Assembly: GCF_003570885.1 (NCBI RefSeq)
Contig: NZ_QXJC01000001.1
Span: forward strand, 496,001 to 560,000
Length of the DNA stretch: 64,000 bases
From: Simplicispira hankyongi
GTDB lineage: Bacteria; Pseudomonadota; Gammaproteobacteria; Burkholderiales; Burkholderiaceae_C
Reading direction: 5' to 3'
Numbering within the stretch: the stretch's first letter is position 1; each line of letters starts with the position of its first letter. A program made the translations under genes and the position numbers. The notes beneath the pieces were generated by a model, which was not told the DNA's origin, did not search any database, and saw nothing but the letters and a program-made list of their open reading frames with translations. Positions 30,067 through 39,086 of this stretch are shown piece by piece.

Positions 30067-31773
30067 TCAGGCTTTTTGCTTGACGTAACGGCCGGGCGCA
30101 GGCTCGATGGCCTTGAACTTCGTACCCTTGCCATAGCGTTTGGGTGCCGCGATCTGTTTGCCGGCGTGGCCGGCCAGCCAGTCGGACCAATCCTGCCACC
30201 AACTGCCCTTGTGTTCGGTGGCGCCTTCCAGCCAGGCGTCCAGCGTGGCGGGAAATTTGCCGTCGTCACGCGTCCAGTGCATGCGCTTGTTGGCCGCTGG
30301 CGGGTTAATGACGCCCGCGATGTGGCCCGACGCGCCCATGACGAAACGCTTCTTGCCCGGCAGCACCTGCGTGTTGGCATAGGCCGCGTTGATGGGCACG
30401 ATGTGGTCTTCGCGCGAGCCGTAGATGTAGACCGGGAGCTTGAGTTTGCGCAAATCAAGCTTCTCGCCGCACACGGTCAGCTTGCCAGGCTTGATCAGGT
30501 TGTTTTCGAGATAGGTGTTGCGCAGGTACCAGGCATAGAACGGGCCTGGCAGGTTGGTGCTGTCGCTGTTCCAGTAGAGCAGGTCGAACGGCGGTGGCGT
30601 TTCGCCCTTGAGGTAGTTGCCCACCACGTAGTTCCAGACCAGGTCGTTGGGCCGCAGAAAGCTGAAAGTGGAAGCGAGGTCTTTCCCGCTCATCAGGCCA
30701 CCGTTGCCCATTTGCAGTTCGCGCATGCGCACGAACCCTTCGCTGATGAAGACGTCCAGGATGCCGGTGTCGGTGAAATCAATGAGCGTGGTGAGGAAGG
30801 TGGCACTCGCCACGGGGTGCTCGCCGCGCGCGGCATGCACCCCGAGCGCATTCGAAAGGATGGTGCCGCCCACGCAAAAACCCAGGGCATTGACCTGGCT
30901 TGCGCCGGTGATCTGGCGCGTCACGTCGATGGCTTCCATGACGCCATGCTCGACGTAATCGTCCCAGGTCTTGTGCGCGAGCGACTCGTCGGGATTGCGC
31001 CAGCTCACGACAAAGGTGTGGTGGCCTTGCGCGACGCTGTAGCGAATGAGCGAGTTCTCGGGCTGGAGATCGAGAATGTAGAACTTGTTGATGCACGGCG
31101 GCACCAGTACGAAGGGCCGCTCGTACACCTTGTCGGTCAGCGGTTTGTACTCGATGAGCTGGAACAGGTCGTTCTCGTACACCACAGCGCCTTCGGTGGT
31201 GGCGACGTTGCGGCCAACCTCGAACAGGCTCTCGTCGGTCATCGACACATGGCCCTGGCGCAGGTCGTGCATCAGGTTGGCCATGCCCTTGGCAATGCTC
31301 TCGCCCTTGGTCTCGATGGCCTTGCGCTGCGCTTCGGCGTTGAAGGCCAGAAAGTTGCTGGGCGCCATGGCGGCAATCCATTGCTCGACGCCAAAGCGCA
31401 CCTTGGCGCGGATTTTCTGGTTGCCCTCGATGGCGTCCGTCAGCCCCATGAGCGTGCGCGCATTGAGCAAATAGGCGGCGGCAGAAAATGCCGCTACCGG
31501 GTTGCTGGCCCAGCCTTCGCCCGCAAAGCGCTTGTCGGCGGGCGGCTGAGAAGCCTGCAAACCTTCCGCCCAGAGCTTGGCGGCCTCGTCCACATACTGC
31601 TTTTGCAGCGCCTGAAGTTTGTCGGGCGCCAGGTGTATCGAGGTGGCGGCCTCTGCACCGGCCACCGCGGGCAATTCGATTTGCTCGAAAGCGTGCAGCA
31701 CGCGCTGCCAGCTCTCACCGAAAATTTCCTGGAATTTCTGGGCGCTTTGGGCCCAGAGCGAATCGGAACTCAT
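30067..31773 (-). CDS. phaC: Class I PHA synthase PhaC
   Basis: Polymerises 3-hydroxyacyl-CoA into PHB on the granule surface. The 568 residues are typical of class I. The lipase-like box GFCVGG places the nucleophile at Cys300; the Asp region [12 protein letters not shown] and His region [10 protein letters not shown] complete the triad. The ATG at 31773 follows AGGAGG at seven bases and gives [15 protein letters not shown]. First gene of the phaCAB operon. A divergent small membrane-protein gene starts about 110 bases away. Confidence 0.96.
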   Translation of the reverse strand: MSSDSLWAQSAQKFQEIFGESWQRVLHAFEQIELPAVAGAEAATSIHLAPDKLQALQKQYVDEAAKLWAEGLQASQPPADKRFAGEGWASNPVAAFSAAAYLLNARTLMGLTDAIEGNQKIRAKVRFGVEQWIAAMAPSNFLAFNAEAQRKAIETKGESIAKGMANLMHDLRQGHVSMTDESLFEVGRNVATTEGAVVYENDLFQLIEYKPLTDKVYERPFVLVPPCINKFYILDLQPENSLIRYSVAQGHHTFVVSWRNPDESLAHKTWDDYVEHGVMEAIDVTRQITGASQVNALGFCVGGTILSNALGVHAARGEHPVASATFLTTLIDFTDTGILDVFISEGFVRMRELQMGNGGLMSGKDLASTFSFLRPNDLVWNYVVGNYLKGETPPPFDLLYWNSDSTNLPGPFYAWYLRNTYLENNLIKPGKLTVCGEKLDLRKLKLPVYIYGSREDHIVPINAAYANTQVLPGKKRFVMGASGHIAGVINPPAANKRMHWTRDDGKFPATLDAWLEGATEHKGSWWQDWSDWLAGHAGKQIAAPKRYGKGTKFKAIEPAPGRYVKQKA

Positions 31774-31880
31774 GCAGTTTCCTCCTGGGCATGCGCCGCC
31801 CGATGGAGCAGGCGCCCGGTTGCGCCCACCGCTGCTATCGTAACCTCCGATCCCTGTCCTTTTCTGACGTTGGAGTGCGT

Positions 31881-32207
31881 ATGTACCTGGTAGTGATGGC
31901 TTGGCTGTATGTGGTGGTGCTGATGGCGGTGGCCGAGGCGACGAGCACAACCGGCAGCGTGCTCGGCGCCCTCATCACCTTGGTGCTCTATGGCCTGCTG
32001 CCGCTCTCCATCGTGGTCTACATCCTGGGAACGCCCGGCCGGCGGCGCAAGATCCATGCACGCGAGATGCAGGAGCGCGCTGCTGCCGCGCAGGCCATGA
32101 CCGCGCCAAGCTCAGTTGCGCCAACCTCAGCCGAGCCAGATGCAGGCGGCCATGCGCCCGGTGCCGCCGCCCACGGCGCCGTCCCGCCGATGCGAGAAGA
32201 AACGTGA
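31881..32207 (+). CDS. Small membrane protein of unknown function
   Basis: 108 residues: two hydrophobic helices (about 3-19 and 24-44), then a basic stretch GTPGRRRKIHAREMQERAAAAQ and a low-complexity Ala/Pro tail. A weak tggag precedes the ATG. The last 81 bases overlap the conserved 3' end of the convergent pgeF gene, so the tail sequence is dictated in part by pgeF. I do not recognise a family; position next to phaC may be incidental. Confidence 0.6.
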   Translation: MYLVVMAWLYVVVLMAVAEATSTTGSVLGALITLVLYGLLPLSIVVYILGTPGRRRKIHAREMQERAAAAQAMTAPSSVAPTSAEPDAGGHAPGAAAHGAVPPMREET

Positions 32208-32999
32208 CGGCTGGCTGAACGTGCACCAGGCATCGCTGCCGTCGTTGCCATAGACCTGCGTGACACCCTGTGCCGCCAGGCGCTGGCGCGCCAGCGCCGG
32301 CAGGTTGGCCAGGAATTTGCCACCGCCCCGTGGGGCGAAATGCTGCTTGGCCGCGCCATCAAGGGCGCAAAAAACGGCACGCACGTCGTCGCCCACTTCA
32401 AAGGCTTTCGGACCTATGCAGGGCCCCAGCCAAGCGAGCAAGTCATTGGCAGGCTTTGCTCTTGAATGTATAGCTGCCAGCGCATTTTCCCTATGCGCTA
32501 GCGGCCGAAAACACTCCAAAACCGACTCCAGCACTCCACCCGCCAGGCCGCGCCAACCAGCATGCGCGGCAGCGACCCGGCGCCCCAGACGGTCGGTGAA
32601 GAGCACCGGCAGGCAATCGGCCACCATGATGGTGCAGGCCAGGCCCGGCGCCTGCGCCCAGGCGGCATCGGCAGGCGTACCATCGGGCACCTCGGCACCA
32701 AGCGGCACTGCGCAGCTTCCATGCACCTGGTCGAGAAACACCGGCCGCGCGCCCGGCGTGATGGATTGCAGGGCCGCCACAAGGCGCGCGCGGTTGGCGA
32801 GCACCGCCTGCGCGGCGTCGCCCACGTGCAGGCCCAAATTCATGCTGGCGTAAGCCCCGGTGCTGCAGCCGCCCGCGCGCGTGGTGCACAGGGCTTGCAC
32901 GTGCGCGGGCGCAGGCCAGTCGGGGCGCAGCCAGTCGGCTGGCACACCAGGCAAGGCCTGCGCAGACGCGTCGGCCGGGTGACAATGCGGGCTGTCCAT
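32127..32999 (-). CDS. pgeF: Peptidoglycan editing factor PgeF (YfiH/multicopper-like), with element-encoded insert
   Basis: Cytoplasmic DUF152/YfiH-family hydrolase of 290 residues, thought to remove mis-incorporated amino acids from peptidoglycan precursors. Conserved: DQVHGS (91-96), ADCLPV (127-132), AAHAGWRGLAGG (144-155), LGPCIGPKAFEVG and SHRRDG...TGRMA at the C-terminus. Start at 32999 is chosen by length; an upstream frame to 33047 exists. Between VLECF and LLAWLGP lies an additional stretch of about 18 residues (165-182) that coincides exactly with a palindromic element (core 32471-32500). Confidence 0.9.
   Translation of the reverse strand: MDSPHCHPADASAQALPGVPADWLRPDWPAPAHVQALCTTRAGGCSTGAYASMNLGLHVGDAAQAVLANRARLVAALQSITPGARPVFLDQVHGSCAVPLGAEVPDGTPADAAWAQAPGLACTIMVADCLPVLFTDRLGRRVAAAHAGWRGLAGGVLESVLECFRPLAHRENALAAIHSRAKPANDLLAWLGPCIGPKAFEVGDDVRAVFCALDGAAKQHFAPRGGGKFLANLPALARQRLAAQGVTQVYGNDGSDAWCTFSQPSRFFSHRRDGAVGGGTGRMAACIWLG
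32464..32516 (-). repeat. Palindromic 30-base-core element inside pgeF, copy 6
   Basis: Core 32471-32500 on the minus strand, starting tagcgcatag and ending gctggcagcta, with gttttcggcc before it. Sense to pgeF, encoding RPLAHRENALAAI (165-177). Confidence 0.8.
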
Positions 33000-33065
33000 C
33001 TTGGCGGTGAGTGTACCGACAGCCCCTCGCCGCCGCCCCGCGATCAACCCTCACAAAGGCCCTGC

Positions 33066-33761
33066 ATGAGCTACGTCTTTCCCCCACTACCCACCACCAG
33101 CATTCCCGTGCTCGGCACCGAGGCGCGCTTTCCCGTCCACCGCATCTATTGCGTGGGCCGCAACTACGAAGAGCACGCCAAGGAAATGGGCTTCACCGGC
33201 CGCGAGCCGCCCTTCTTTTTCATGAAACCCGCCGACGCGCTGGTGCTGGCGGCCGGCGACGCGCCCGCCCTGCTGCCCTACCCCAGCCTGACGCACGACC
33301 TGCACCACGAGATCGAGCTGGTGGTCGCCATCAGCAAGGGCGGGCGCAACATTGCGGCAGCGGACGCGGCCAGCCACATCTTTGGCTACGCCGTGGGCCT
33401 GGACATGACGCGGCGCGACCTGCAAGGCGAGATGAAAAAGCAGGGCCGCCCTTGGTGCATCGGCAAAGGCTTTGACGCCAGCGCGCCCATCACCCCCATT
33501 ACCCCGGCGGCGCAAGCAGGCGACGTGCAGCAGGCCGGCATCTGGCTGCAGGTCAATGGCGCGGACCGCCAGCGCAGCAACGTGGCGCAACTGATCTGGA
33601 ACGTTGGCGAGGTCATCGAGCACCTCTCCAAGGCCTGGGAGCTCGCGCCCGGCGACCTGATCTACACCGGCACCCCGGCTGGCGTGGGCGCCGTGCAGCG
33701 TGGCGACCTGCTCGAAGGCGGCGTCGATGGCCTCGCGCCACTGCGCCTGCGGGTGGCATAA
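33066..33761 (+). CDS. Fumarylacetoacetate hydrolase family protein
   Basis: A 231-residue FAH-fold enzyme. Metal-binding and fold blocks: IYCVGRNYEEHAKEMG, the acidic pair in HHEIELVVAIS, GLDMTRRDLQ and YTGTPAGVG near the end. The short N-terminus and overall sequence resemble fumarylpyruvate hydrolases (NagK) and related acylpyruvases; the substrate is inferred only. The ATG at 33066 gives the compact family start; the frame upstream lies antisense to pgeF. The Nudix gene follows after an element copy. Confidence 0.87.
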   Translation: MSYVFPPLPTTSIPVLGTEARFPVHRIYCVGRNYEEHAKEMGFTGREPPFFFMKPADALVLAAGDAPALLPYPSLTHDLHHEIELVVAISKGGRNIAAADAASHIFGYAVGLDMTRRDLQGEMKKQGRPWCIGKGFDASAPITPITPAAQAGDVQQAGIWLQVNGADRQRSNVAQLIWNVGEVIEHLSKAWELAPGDLIYTGTPAGVGAVQRGDLLEGGVDGLAPLRLRVA

Positions 33762-33770
33762 AGCAACTCA

Positions 33771-33829
33771 CTTTTCAATAGCTGCACGCGCAGGTGGAAT
33801 AAGCGCTGACGGCCAATTTTCCCTTGAAT
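33771..33829 (-). repeat. Palindromic 30-base-core element, copy 7, before the Nudix gene
   Basis: Core 33779-33808 on the minus strand. The element fills almost the whole 73-base gap between the FAH gene and the Nudix gene and ends five bases before the Nudix ATG. Confidence 0.8.
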
Positions 33830-33834
33830 TTTGC

Positions 33835-34386
33835 ATGAGCCAGCACAGCCCCATCCAATACTGCCGCGATTGCGGCACGGCCGTGGCCTACCGCCTGCCC
33901 GACGACGGCGACACGCGCGAGCGCGCCGTTTGCCCCAACTGCGGGCGCGTGCACTACGAAAATCCGCTCAACGTGGTGGGCACTGTTCCCGTGCTGCCCG
34001 ATGGCCGCGTGCTGCTGTGCCTGCGTGCCATAGAACCGCGCCGGGGCAAGTGGACGCTGCCGGCTGGCTTCATGGAGCTGGGCGAAACCACGTCGCAGGG
34101 CGCAGCGCGTGAGACCGACGAGGAAGCCGGCGCGCAGATCGCGCTCGGGCCGCTGTTTGCCGTACTCAACGTACAGCGCGTGGGCCAGGTGCATTTGTTC
34201 TACCGGGCCCACCTGTTGTCCGAGCGGCTGGACCCCGGCTTCGAAACCCTGGAGGCTCGCTTTTTCACCGAGGACGAGGTGCCCTGGGACGAGCTGGCGT
34301 TTCGCACGGTGAAAGAAACCCTGGTGCGCTTCTTTGCCGACCGGCGCACGGGCAGCTACGGTGTGCACTGCGTGGACATCGACTAG
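33835..34386 (+). CDS. Nudix hydrolase with N-terminal zinc ribbon
   Basis: 183 residues. Two cysteine pairs, CRDCG and CPNCG, form a zinc ribbon (about 10-36). The Nudix box GFMELGETTSQGAARETDEE plus AG follows, with all acidic ligands present. This layout is like the zinc-ribbon Nudix proteins related to NudC/ADP-ribose hydrolases; the nucleotide substrate cannot be told. No Shine-Dalgarno sequence is visible, because a palindromic element occupies the leader. Confidence 0.88.
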   Translation: MSQHSPIQYCRDCGTAVAYRLPDDGDTRERAVCPNCGRVHYENPLNVVGTVPVLPDGRVLLCLRAIEPRRGKWTLPAGFMELGETTSQGAARETDEEAGAQIALGPLFAVLNVQRVGQVHLFYRAHLLSERLDPGFETLEARFFTEDEVPWDELAFRTVKETLVRFFADRRTGSYGVHCVDID

Positions 34387-34420
34387 GGAGCCTCTGCAGT
34401 CAGAGCGTGTTTGCGATCTC

Positions 34421-37045
34421 TCAGGGCCGCGTTTCCACGAAAAACGGCACGTTGCCCTGCGCCGGAGCCGGCGCAGGCACCACCACACCGCGCTGCACCG
34501 GCGTGGTGACCACCATGCCTGGCTGCGGCTGCGGCTGCGGCTGCGGCTGCGGCTGCGGCTGCGGCTGCGGCTGAGGCTGAGGCTGCGGCTGAGACTGCGG
34601 CGCAGGTGGCGTTGTCACCACAATGCCCGGCTGCGGCGCAGGGGCCATCTCCGGGCTCGCGGCCTCCGGCGGCTCGCCGTCGGTGCCCGGCGGCAGGGGC
34701 TGCGCCCGGGGCGTCGCGTTTTCCAGCGGCACCAGCGGGGCTTCGGTGATCTCGGGCCGATCCGCTTCGGCGGGGGCCGGCGCGGCGGGCGCAGCGGGCG
34801 CAGCGGGCGTGGTGCCAGGCGCCGGCACGGCGCCTGCAGTGCGGTCCGGGGCGTCCGGCCCGCCGGTGCGGCGGCCGAACAGGTCGTACACCCAGTTGCG
34901 CACGCCGGCCACGGCACTGCCCACCCAGTTGGACTCGTTCTCGTCGATGAAGCGCTGGTTGCCGTCGATCACCTTGGCGCGCAACGCCTGCTGGAACACC
35001 TCGCCCACCATGGGCAGCGCGCTGTGCGCGCCCTCGCCCCAGTAGTCGCTGCGCAGGGTGATGCGCCCGTCGTTGAAGCCCACCCACGCGCCCGCCACGA
35101 GCTGCGGGTGCATCAGGATGAACCAGCCATCGGTGTTGTCCTGCGTGGTGCCGGTCTTGCCGGCCACGTCGGCGGTGATACCGTAGCGGCTGCGGATGGC
35201 CACGCCCGTGCCCTTGTCCACCACGCCGCGCATGGCGTCGCGCAGTTCCTGGGCGGCCCTCAATCCCAGCACGCGCTCGGGCGCGGCGGGGGCGAAGTCT
35301 TCCAGCACCTTCCCGTTCTTGTCTTCGATGCGCGTGATGACCCGGGGCGCGCGGTAGCGGCCGGCGCTGGCGATGGCACCGTAGGCCGCCACCATTTCCT
35401 TGAGCGTGACCGGGCTGGTGCCCAGCGCCAGCGAGGGCACCACGTCCAGCTTCGATTCGCGCACGCCCATAGCGCGTGCCAGTTGCGCCACGCGCAGCGG
35501 GCCCACCTCTTGCATGAGCTGCGCGGTGATGGTGTTCTTGGAATACGCCAGGCCGTCGCGCAGCGTCATCGGCATCTCGCTCGGCGGCTTGTTGCCGTCC
35601 GTCGGGCGCCAGACCTGGTTGTTGCCCAGCGGGATTTCCACGGCGGTGTCCATCAGCGTGTCGGTGGGCAGCAGGCCCTGCTCGAACGCGGCGCCGTACA
35701 CAAAGGGCTTGAAGGTGGAGCCCGGTTGGCGGCGTGCGGCCTGCACGTGGTCGAACGGGTCTTGCGCGAAATCCCGGCTGCCCACCCAGGCGCGCACATC
35801 GCCCATGCGCGGGTCCATGGCCATGAAGCCGGCCTGCACACGCGTCTTGTCCTGGCGCAGCGTGCGCAGGAAGGCCGGGTCGCCCAGCAGGTCCTTCAGG
35901 GCGTCCTCGGGCGCCGCGCCCTTGGCCACGGCGGTTTCGTAGCGCGCCGATTCGCGCACCAGTTGCCGCACCAGCGGGCTCTTGGGGTTCCAGGCATTGC
36001 GCGCGGCCCAGGCCGAGTCGGCCACGCCCTGCAGCGCCCGGCCCTGGCGCGCGACAGCCTGGTTGGCGAGCTGCTGCAAGCGGTAATCGATGGTGGTGCG
36101 GATCACCAGGCCGTCGGCGTACAGGCTGTAGCCGTTGCGGTCGGCCCAGTCGATGAGCTGCTTGCGCAACTGCTGCGCCAGGTGCGGCGCGGGGCCGGCC
36201 GCCTCCACCTGGCGCTCGAAGCGGATGCGCAGCGGGCGCTTGGTGAGCGCGGTGTATTGCGCCTCGGTCAGCTTGCCGTGCTTCTTCATCTGCGCCAGCA
36301 CGGTGTTGCGCCTTTCTTGAGCGCGCTCGGGGTTCAGCACCGGGTTGTAGTAGGCCGTGCCTTTGAGCATGCCGATGAGCGTGGCGCTCTCCAGCACGTT
36401 GAGCTGGTCGGCCGACTTGTCGAAATAGGTGCGCGCCGCCATCTCGATGCCGTAGGCGTTGTAGAGGAAGGGCACCGTGTTCAGGTAGGTCTCCAGGATC
36501 TCGTCCTTGGAGTACAGCGCCTCGATCTTCAGCGCCGTGATGGCCTCCTTGATCTTGCGCGTGAGCGTGGGCGCGCGGCCAATCTCCTCGGGGTACAGGT
36601 TGCGCGCCAGTTGCTGCGTAATGGTGGAGCCGCCCTGCTTATCGCCCCCCAGCGTGCGCACCAGCGCTGACGCCGTGCGCCGCCAGTCCAGGCCCCAATG
36701 GCTATAGAAGCGGTGGTCCTCGGTGGCGATCAGCGCATCCACCACCGGCGGGGCGATCTCGCTGAGCGGCACCCAGGCGCGGTTCACCCAGCGGTACTCG
36801 GCCAGCAGCTTGCCATCGGCCGCGACGAGCTGCGCCGGCTGCTCCGTCTTGGCCTTGCGGATGTCGCTGATGGCGGGCGTGAACGGAATCAGCACCAGCA
36901 CATACAACACCATCGCCAGCCCGGCGGCGATGAACGCCCAAAGCAGGCTGTGCAGCGACAGCAGCTTTTCGGGCCGCTGCAGCATGCGCGCCCACACCGG
37001 GCGCAGCGCGGCCCAGCGCGTGCGCAGGAAAGCAGGGAAAGACAT
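34421..37045 (-). CDS. mrcA: Penicillin-binding protein 1A
   Basis: Bifunctional peptidoglycan glycosyltransferase/transpeptidase, membrane-anchored by one N-terminal helix. Transglycosylase motifs EDHRFYSHWG and GGSTITQQLARNL, and transpeptidase motifs STFK (nucleophile Ser), SKN and KTGTT are present. Between them lies an OB-like region. The C-terminus after the transpeptidase is proline-rich and ends in about 12 PQ dipeptides encoded by a hexanucleotide repeat. The ATG at 37045 (874 residues) is preferred over a TTG at 37060. An element copy ends right upstream of the start. Confidence 0.94.
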   Translation of the reverse strand: MSFPAFLRTRWAALRPVWARMLQRPEKLLSLHSLLWAFIAAGLAMVLYVLVLIPFTPAISDIRKAKTEQPAQLVAADGKLLAEYRWVNRAWVPLSEIAPPVVDALIATEDHRFYSHWGLDWRRTASALVRTLGGDKQGGSTITQQLARNLYPEEIGRAPTLTRKIKEAITALKIEALYSKDEILETYLNTVPFLYNAYGIEMAARTYFDKSADQLNVLESATLIGMLKGTAYYNPVLNPERAQERRNTVLAQMKKHGKLTEAQYTALTKRPLRIRFERQVEAAGPAPHLAQQLRKQLIDWADRNGYSLYADGLVIRTTIDYRLQQLANQAVARQGRALQGVADSAWAARNAWNPKSPLVRQLVRESARYETAVAKGAAPEDALKDLLGDPAFLRTLRQDKTRVQAGFMAMDPRMGDVRAWVGSRDFAQDPFDHVQAARRQPGSTFKPFVYGAAFEQGLLPTDTLMDTAVEIPLGNNQVWRPTDGNKPPSEMPMTLRDGLAYSKNTITAQLMQEVGPLRVAQLARAMGVRESKLDVVPSLALGTSPVTLKEMVAAYGAIASAGRYRAPRVITRIEDKNGKVLEDFAPAAPERVLGLRAAQELRDAMRGVVDKGTGVAIRSRYGITADVAGKTGTTQDNTDGWFILMHPQLVAGAWVGFNDGRITLRSDYWGEGAHSALPMVGEVFQQALRAKVIDGNQRFIDENESNWVGSAVAGVRNWVYDLFGRRTGGPDAPDRTAGAVPAPGTTPAAPAAPAAPAPAEADRPEITEAPLVPLENATPRAQPLPPGTDGEPPEAASPEMAPAPQPGIVVTTPPAPQSQPQPQPQPQPQPQPQPQPQPQPQPGMVVTTPVQRGVVVPAPAPAQGNVPFFVETRP
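34521..34592. repeat. Hexanucleotide repeat in mrcA
   Basis: Eight consecutive ggctgc units (34521-34568), then ggctga/ggctgc variants to 34592. It encodes the PQ-dipeptide tract near the C-terminus of PBP1A. Changes in number stay in frame. Confidence 0.95.
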
Positions 37046-37050
37046 GGGAA

Positions 37051-37110
37051 TTGGGGTCAAAAGTGGCTCAAACGCTTGGTGGACAAGCGCTAGAAGCTAT
37101 CAAATTAGGA
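37051..37110 (+). repeat. Palindromic 30-base-core element, copy 8, upstream of mrcA
   Basis: Core 37070-37099, with ggtcaaaagtggctc before and tcaaattagg after. It lies directly upstream of the mrcA start codon (37045, minus strand), so it forms the mrcA 5' leader. Confidence 0.8.
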
Positions 37111-37250
37111 GTTTGCAGGCGGGATGGATGGCTTGCAGGCCCCTCGCATGGAGGGCGGGGGGTGCGCAGTTATACCGCCAATCGGCGGGAATTGCGGTTT
37201 GGGGTTGTAGCGGCCGAGGCGGCTTCGGGATTCGACGGCGGTGTAGCGCC

Positions 37251-39086
37251 CTAGTCGCGCGCTGGCTGAACCACGCTTCTCTTTACTGGTAATGCAAATA
37301 TGAGCTTTTTCTTTTCTTCACCGGCAATGATGGCCTTAGCCTCGGTTTCTGCGCGAATGAGTCGATTCTCGAACACACCAATAGACTCTTTCAGCTTCGC
37401 GACACCAAAATTTTTAAAAAACATTATCGCTGGCACGTGAACACCAAAAACCTTATCAACAGCAATTGGTAAGCACCCATATGTTTCCTCCAGATTGCTT
37501 ACCTCCTCAGGGGATTCTTTAAAAAGAATATCCATCACAAGAAATCCAAACCCCCCTATCTCCTCACCAGCTCTCGAAAAAAGATCACCTACAGCACCAC
37601 GATGATATTTTCCGTCATCCTGCTGTTTATAATAAACACCAAGCTCAGGATACAAATTACGAATCAATAGCGCGAGCTGCCCATCATTAGCCTTCCCTGA
37701 AGGCGTTATGATACATTCTTTGTGATCAGCAATTACAGGTAGGACATAAAATCGAGCGTGCCTAACCCCATCTATCGACTTAAGAAACACTAGCACGTCA
37801 TTCCATATGCGGGGATTATCAAGTATTCTATTATAGAAGAGATTTGCACTTTCATCGTCTAAGCGCCGGACAAAGGCGGCAGCATAGTATTCAAGAATAC
37901 TCTTGTGCAAGTATGAAATAGAATCACTGCCATCTTCCAGCATAAGGCAAGCGACCTTTGTCATATCTTGTTTAAAATCTTCTAATTCGCATTTTATGTT
38001 TTCGGTATATGCAAGAGCACTCTCGAAGATTTCCTCAAATTGCTTATGAGAGATTGTTCGCGTATATCCCAGTTGAATCGTCATAAAGGAGAAAGCCTCA
38101 AACAGCTGTTGAAGCTTGCGCTCAGACAGGCCACAGTGATGTCTCCTATTGAAGTGCGCTTTCTGGCGATCATGCCTTGTGAAAACAACTTGAAATAGCC
38201 CTTCAAAAAACTCCGGAAGGGTGTCTGGAATTTCTGAGTCGGACTCATAGACAAGAACCACCAATGTCAGCATGAGTGGCGTGGTGATTAATGTGCTGAT
38301 CTTACTGGGACTACTTTTTATTGCCTGGCGTAATGCCAGTGATTTTTTCGAATCAACCTTCAACCGATCCAAAAACGCACTATATTCGCTTTCAGCCAGC
38401 GGGGCTATGGGTAAGACTTGAAGAGATGTTGATTTTTGAATCTCGTGCCCTGGCCTTGAGGAAACAATCAATTTAAGTTCAGGATATTTTCTGACGAGAC
38501 TCTCTATTTCAAGCGAAACATCTTTGACAATCACTTGATCCAATTCATCAAATCCATCTAGCAAGAGCGCCACCTTGCCCGACCTAAACATATAATCTAA
38601 CGTTATGTCATCAACATCAATATCATAAGAATCCAATTGTCTAAATATTGCTTGAATGAGTCCAATTTTTGGGGTTAAATCTTTTAACTCCAAAAATACC
38701 GGCAACCATTTTGCATCATTACTTAGAAGCTCTTCTAACGCCAAACTCCTCATCATCACTGATTTTCCTTGCCCAACAATTCCTTGAACAACAACGGCAT
38801 TGGCAGACAGTTCGTTAATTCTTGTGATTCTGACAGCCTTTTTATCAATTATAAATTTTGGCGGATGAAAGAATTCACGAAGCGAGATAGGACCCTCCGG
38901 CTTCCAAATTGTTCTGACTTGTTCAATTGCCTTTATTCGTCTTCCAATTTTTTGAATCGAACTTTTTTGCTCCCAGCGATTTAATCCACTCGCACCAATT
39001 TTCTTTGCCCCCTCATAAAGATCCTTTGTTATTGGCTGAATGAGCCGAATCACAGATGCGAGTGCGATTGCTTCGTTAACGGGCAT
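37251..39086 (-). CDS. NACHT-domain NTPase, candidate antiphage defence protein
   Basis: A 611-residue STAND-type NTPase. Residues 1-75 form a short helical N-terminal part of unknown fold. The NACHT core follows: Walker A GIVGQGKS (102-109), Walker B with acidic extension LLLDGFDELD (174-183) and sensor SSRPG (209-213). A winged-helix/helical region follows, ending with YLHKSILEYYAAAF (392-405), a block typical of NACHT proteins. The last 200 residues are unassigned and show no LRR, WD40 or TPR repeat. The gene is visibly AT-rich: two 60-base stretches counted have 43 % and 32 % G+C, against 83 % in one stretch of mrcA. This indicates horizontal transfer. Bacterial NACHT proteins include known phage-defence genes; the effector activity here is not apparent. 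It stands alone. Confidence 0.85.
   Translation of the reverse strand: MPVNEAIALASVIRLIQPITKDLYEGAKKIGASGLNRWEQKSSIQKIGRRIKAIEQVRTIWKPEGPISLREFFHPPKFIIDKKAVRITRINELSANAVVVQGIVGQGKSVMMRSLALEELLSNDAKWLPVFLELKDLTPKIGLIQAIFRQLDSYDIDVDDITLDYMFRSGKVALLLDGFDELDQVIVKDVSLEIESLVRKYPELKLIVSSRPGHEIQKSTSLQVLPIAPLAESEYSAFLDRLKVDSKKSLALRQAIKSSPSKISTLITTPLMLTLVVLVYESDSEIPDTLPEFFEGLFQVVFTRHDRQKAHFNRRHHCGLSERKLQQLFEAFSFMTIQLGYTRTISHKQFEEIFESALAYTENIKCELEDFKQDMTKVACLMLEDGSDSISYLHKSILEYYAAAFVRRLDDESANLFYNRILDNPRIWNDVLVFLKSIDGVRHARFYVLPVIADHKECIITPSGKANDGQLALLIRNLYPELGVYYKQQDDGKYHRGAVGDLFSRAGEEIGGFGFLVMDILFKESPEEVSNLEETYGCLPIAVDKVFGVHVPAIMFFKNFGVAKLKESIGVFENRLIRAETEAKAIIAGEEKKKLIFALPVKRSVVQPARD

Noticed and set aside
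34521-34592. Phase-variable on/off switch in mrcA
   Set aside because: The unit is six bases, so slippage cannot cause frameshift; only length variation is possible.
34334-36670. 778-codon plus-strand frame opposite mrcA
   Set aside because: Shadow of PBP1A; it starts in a run of LRLRLR encoded by the hexanucleotide repeat.
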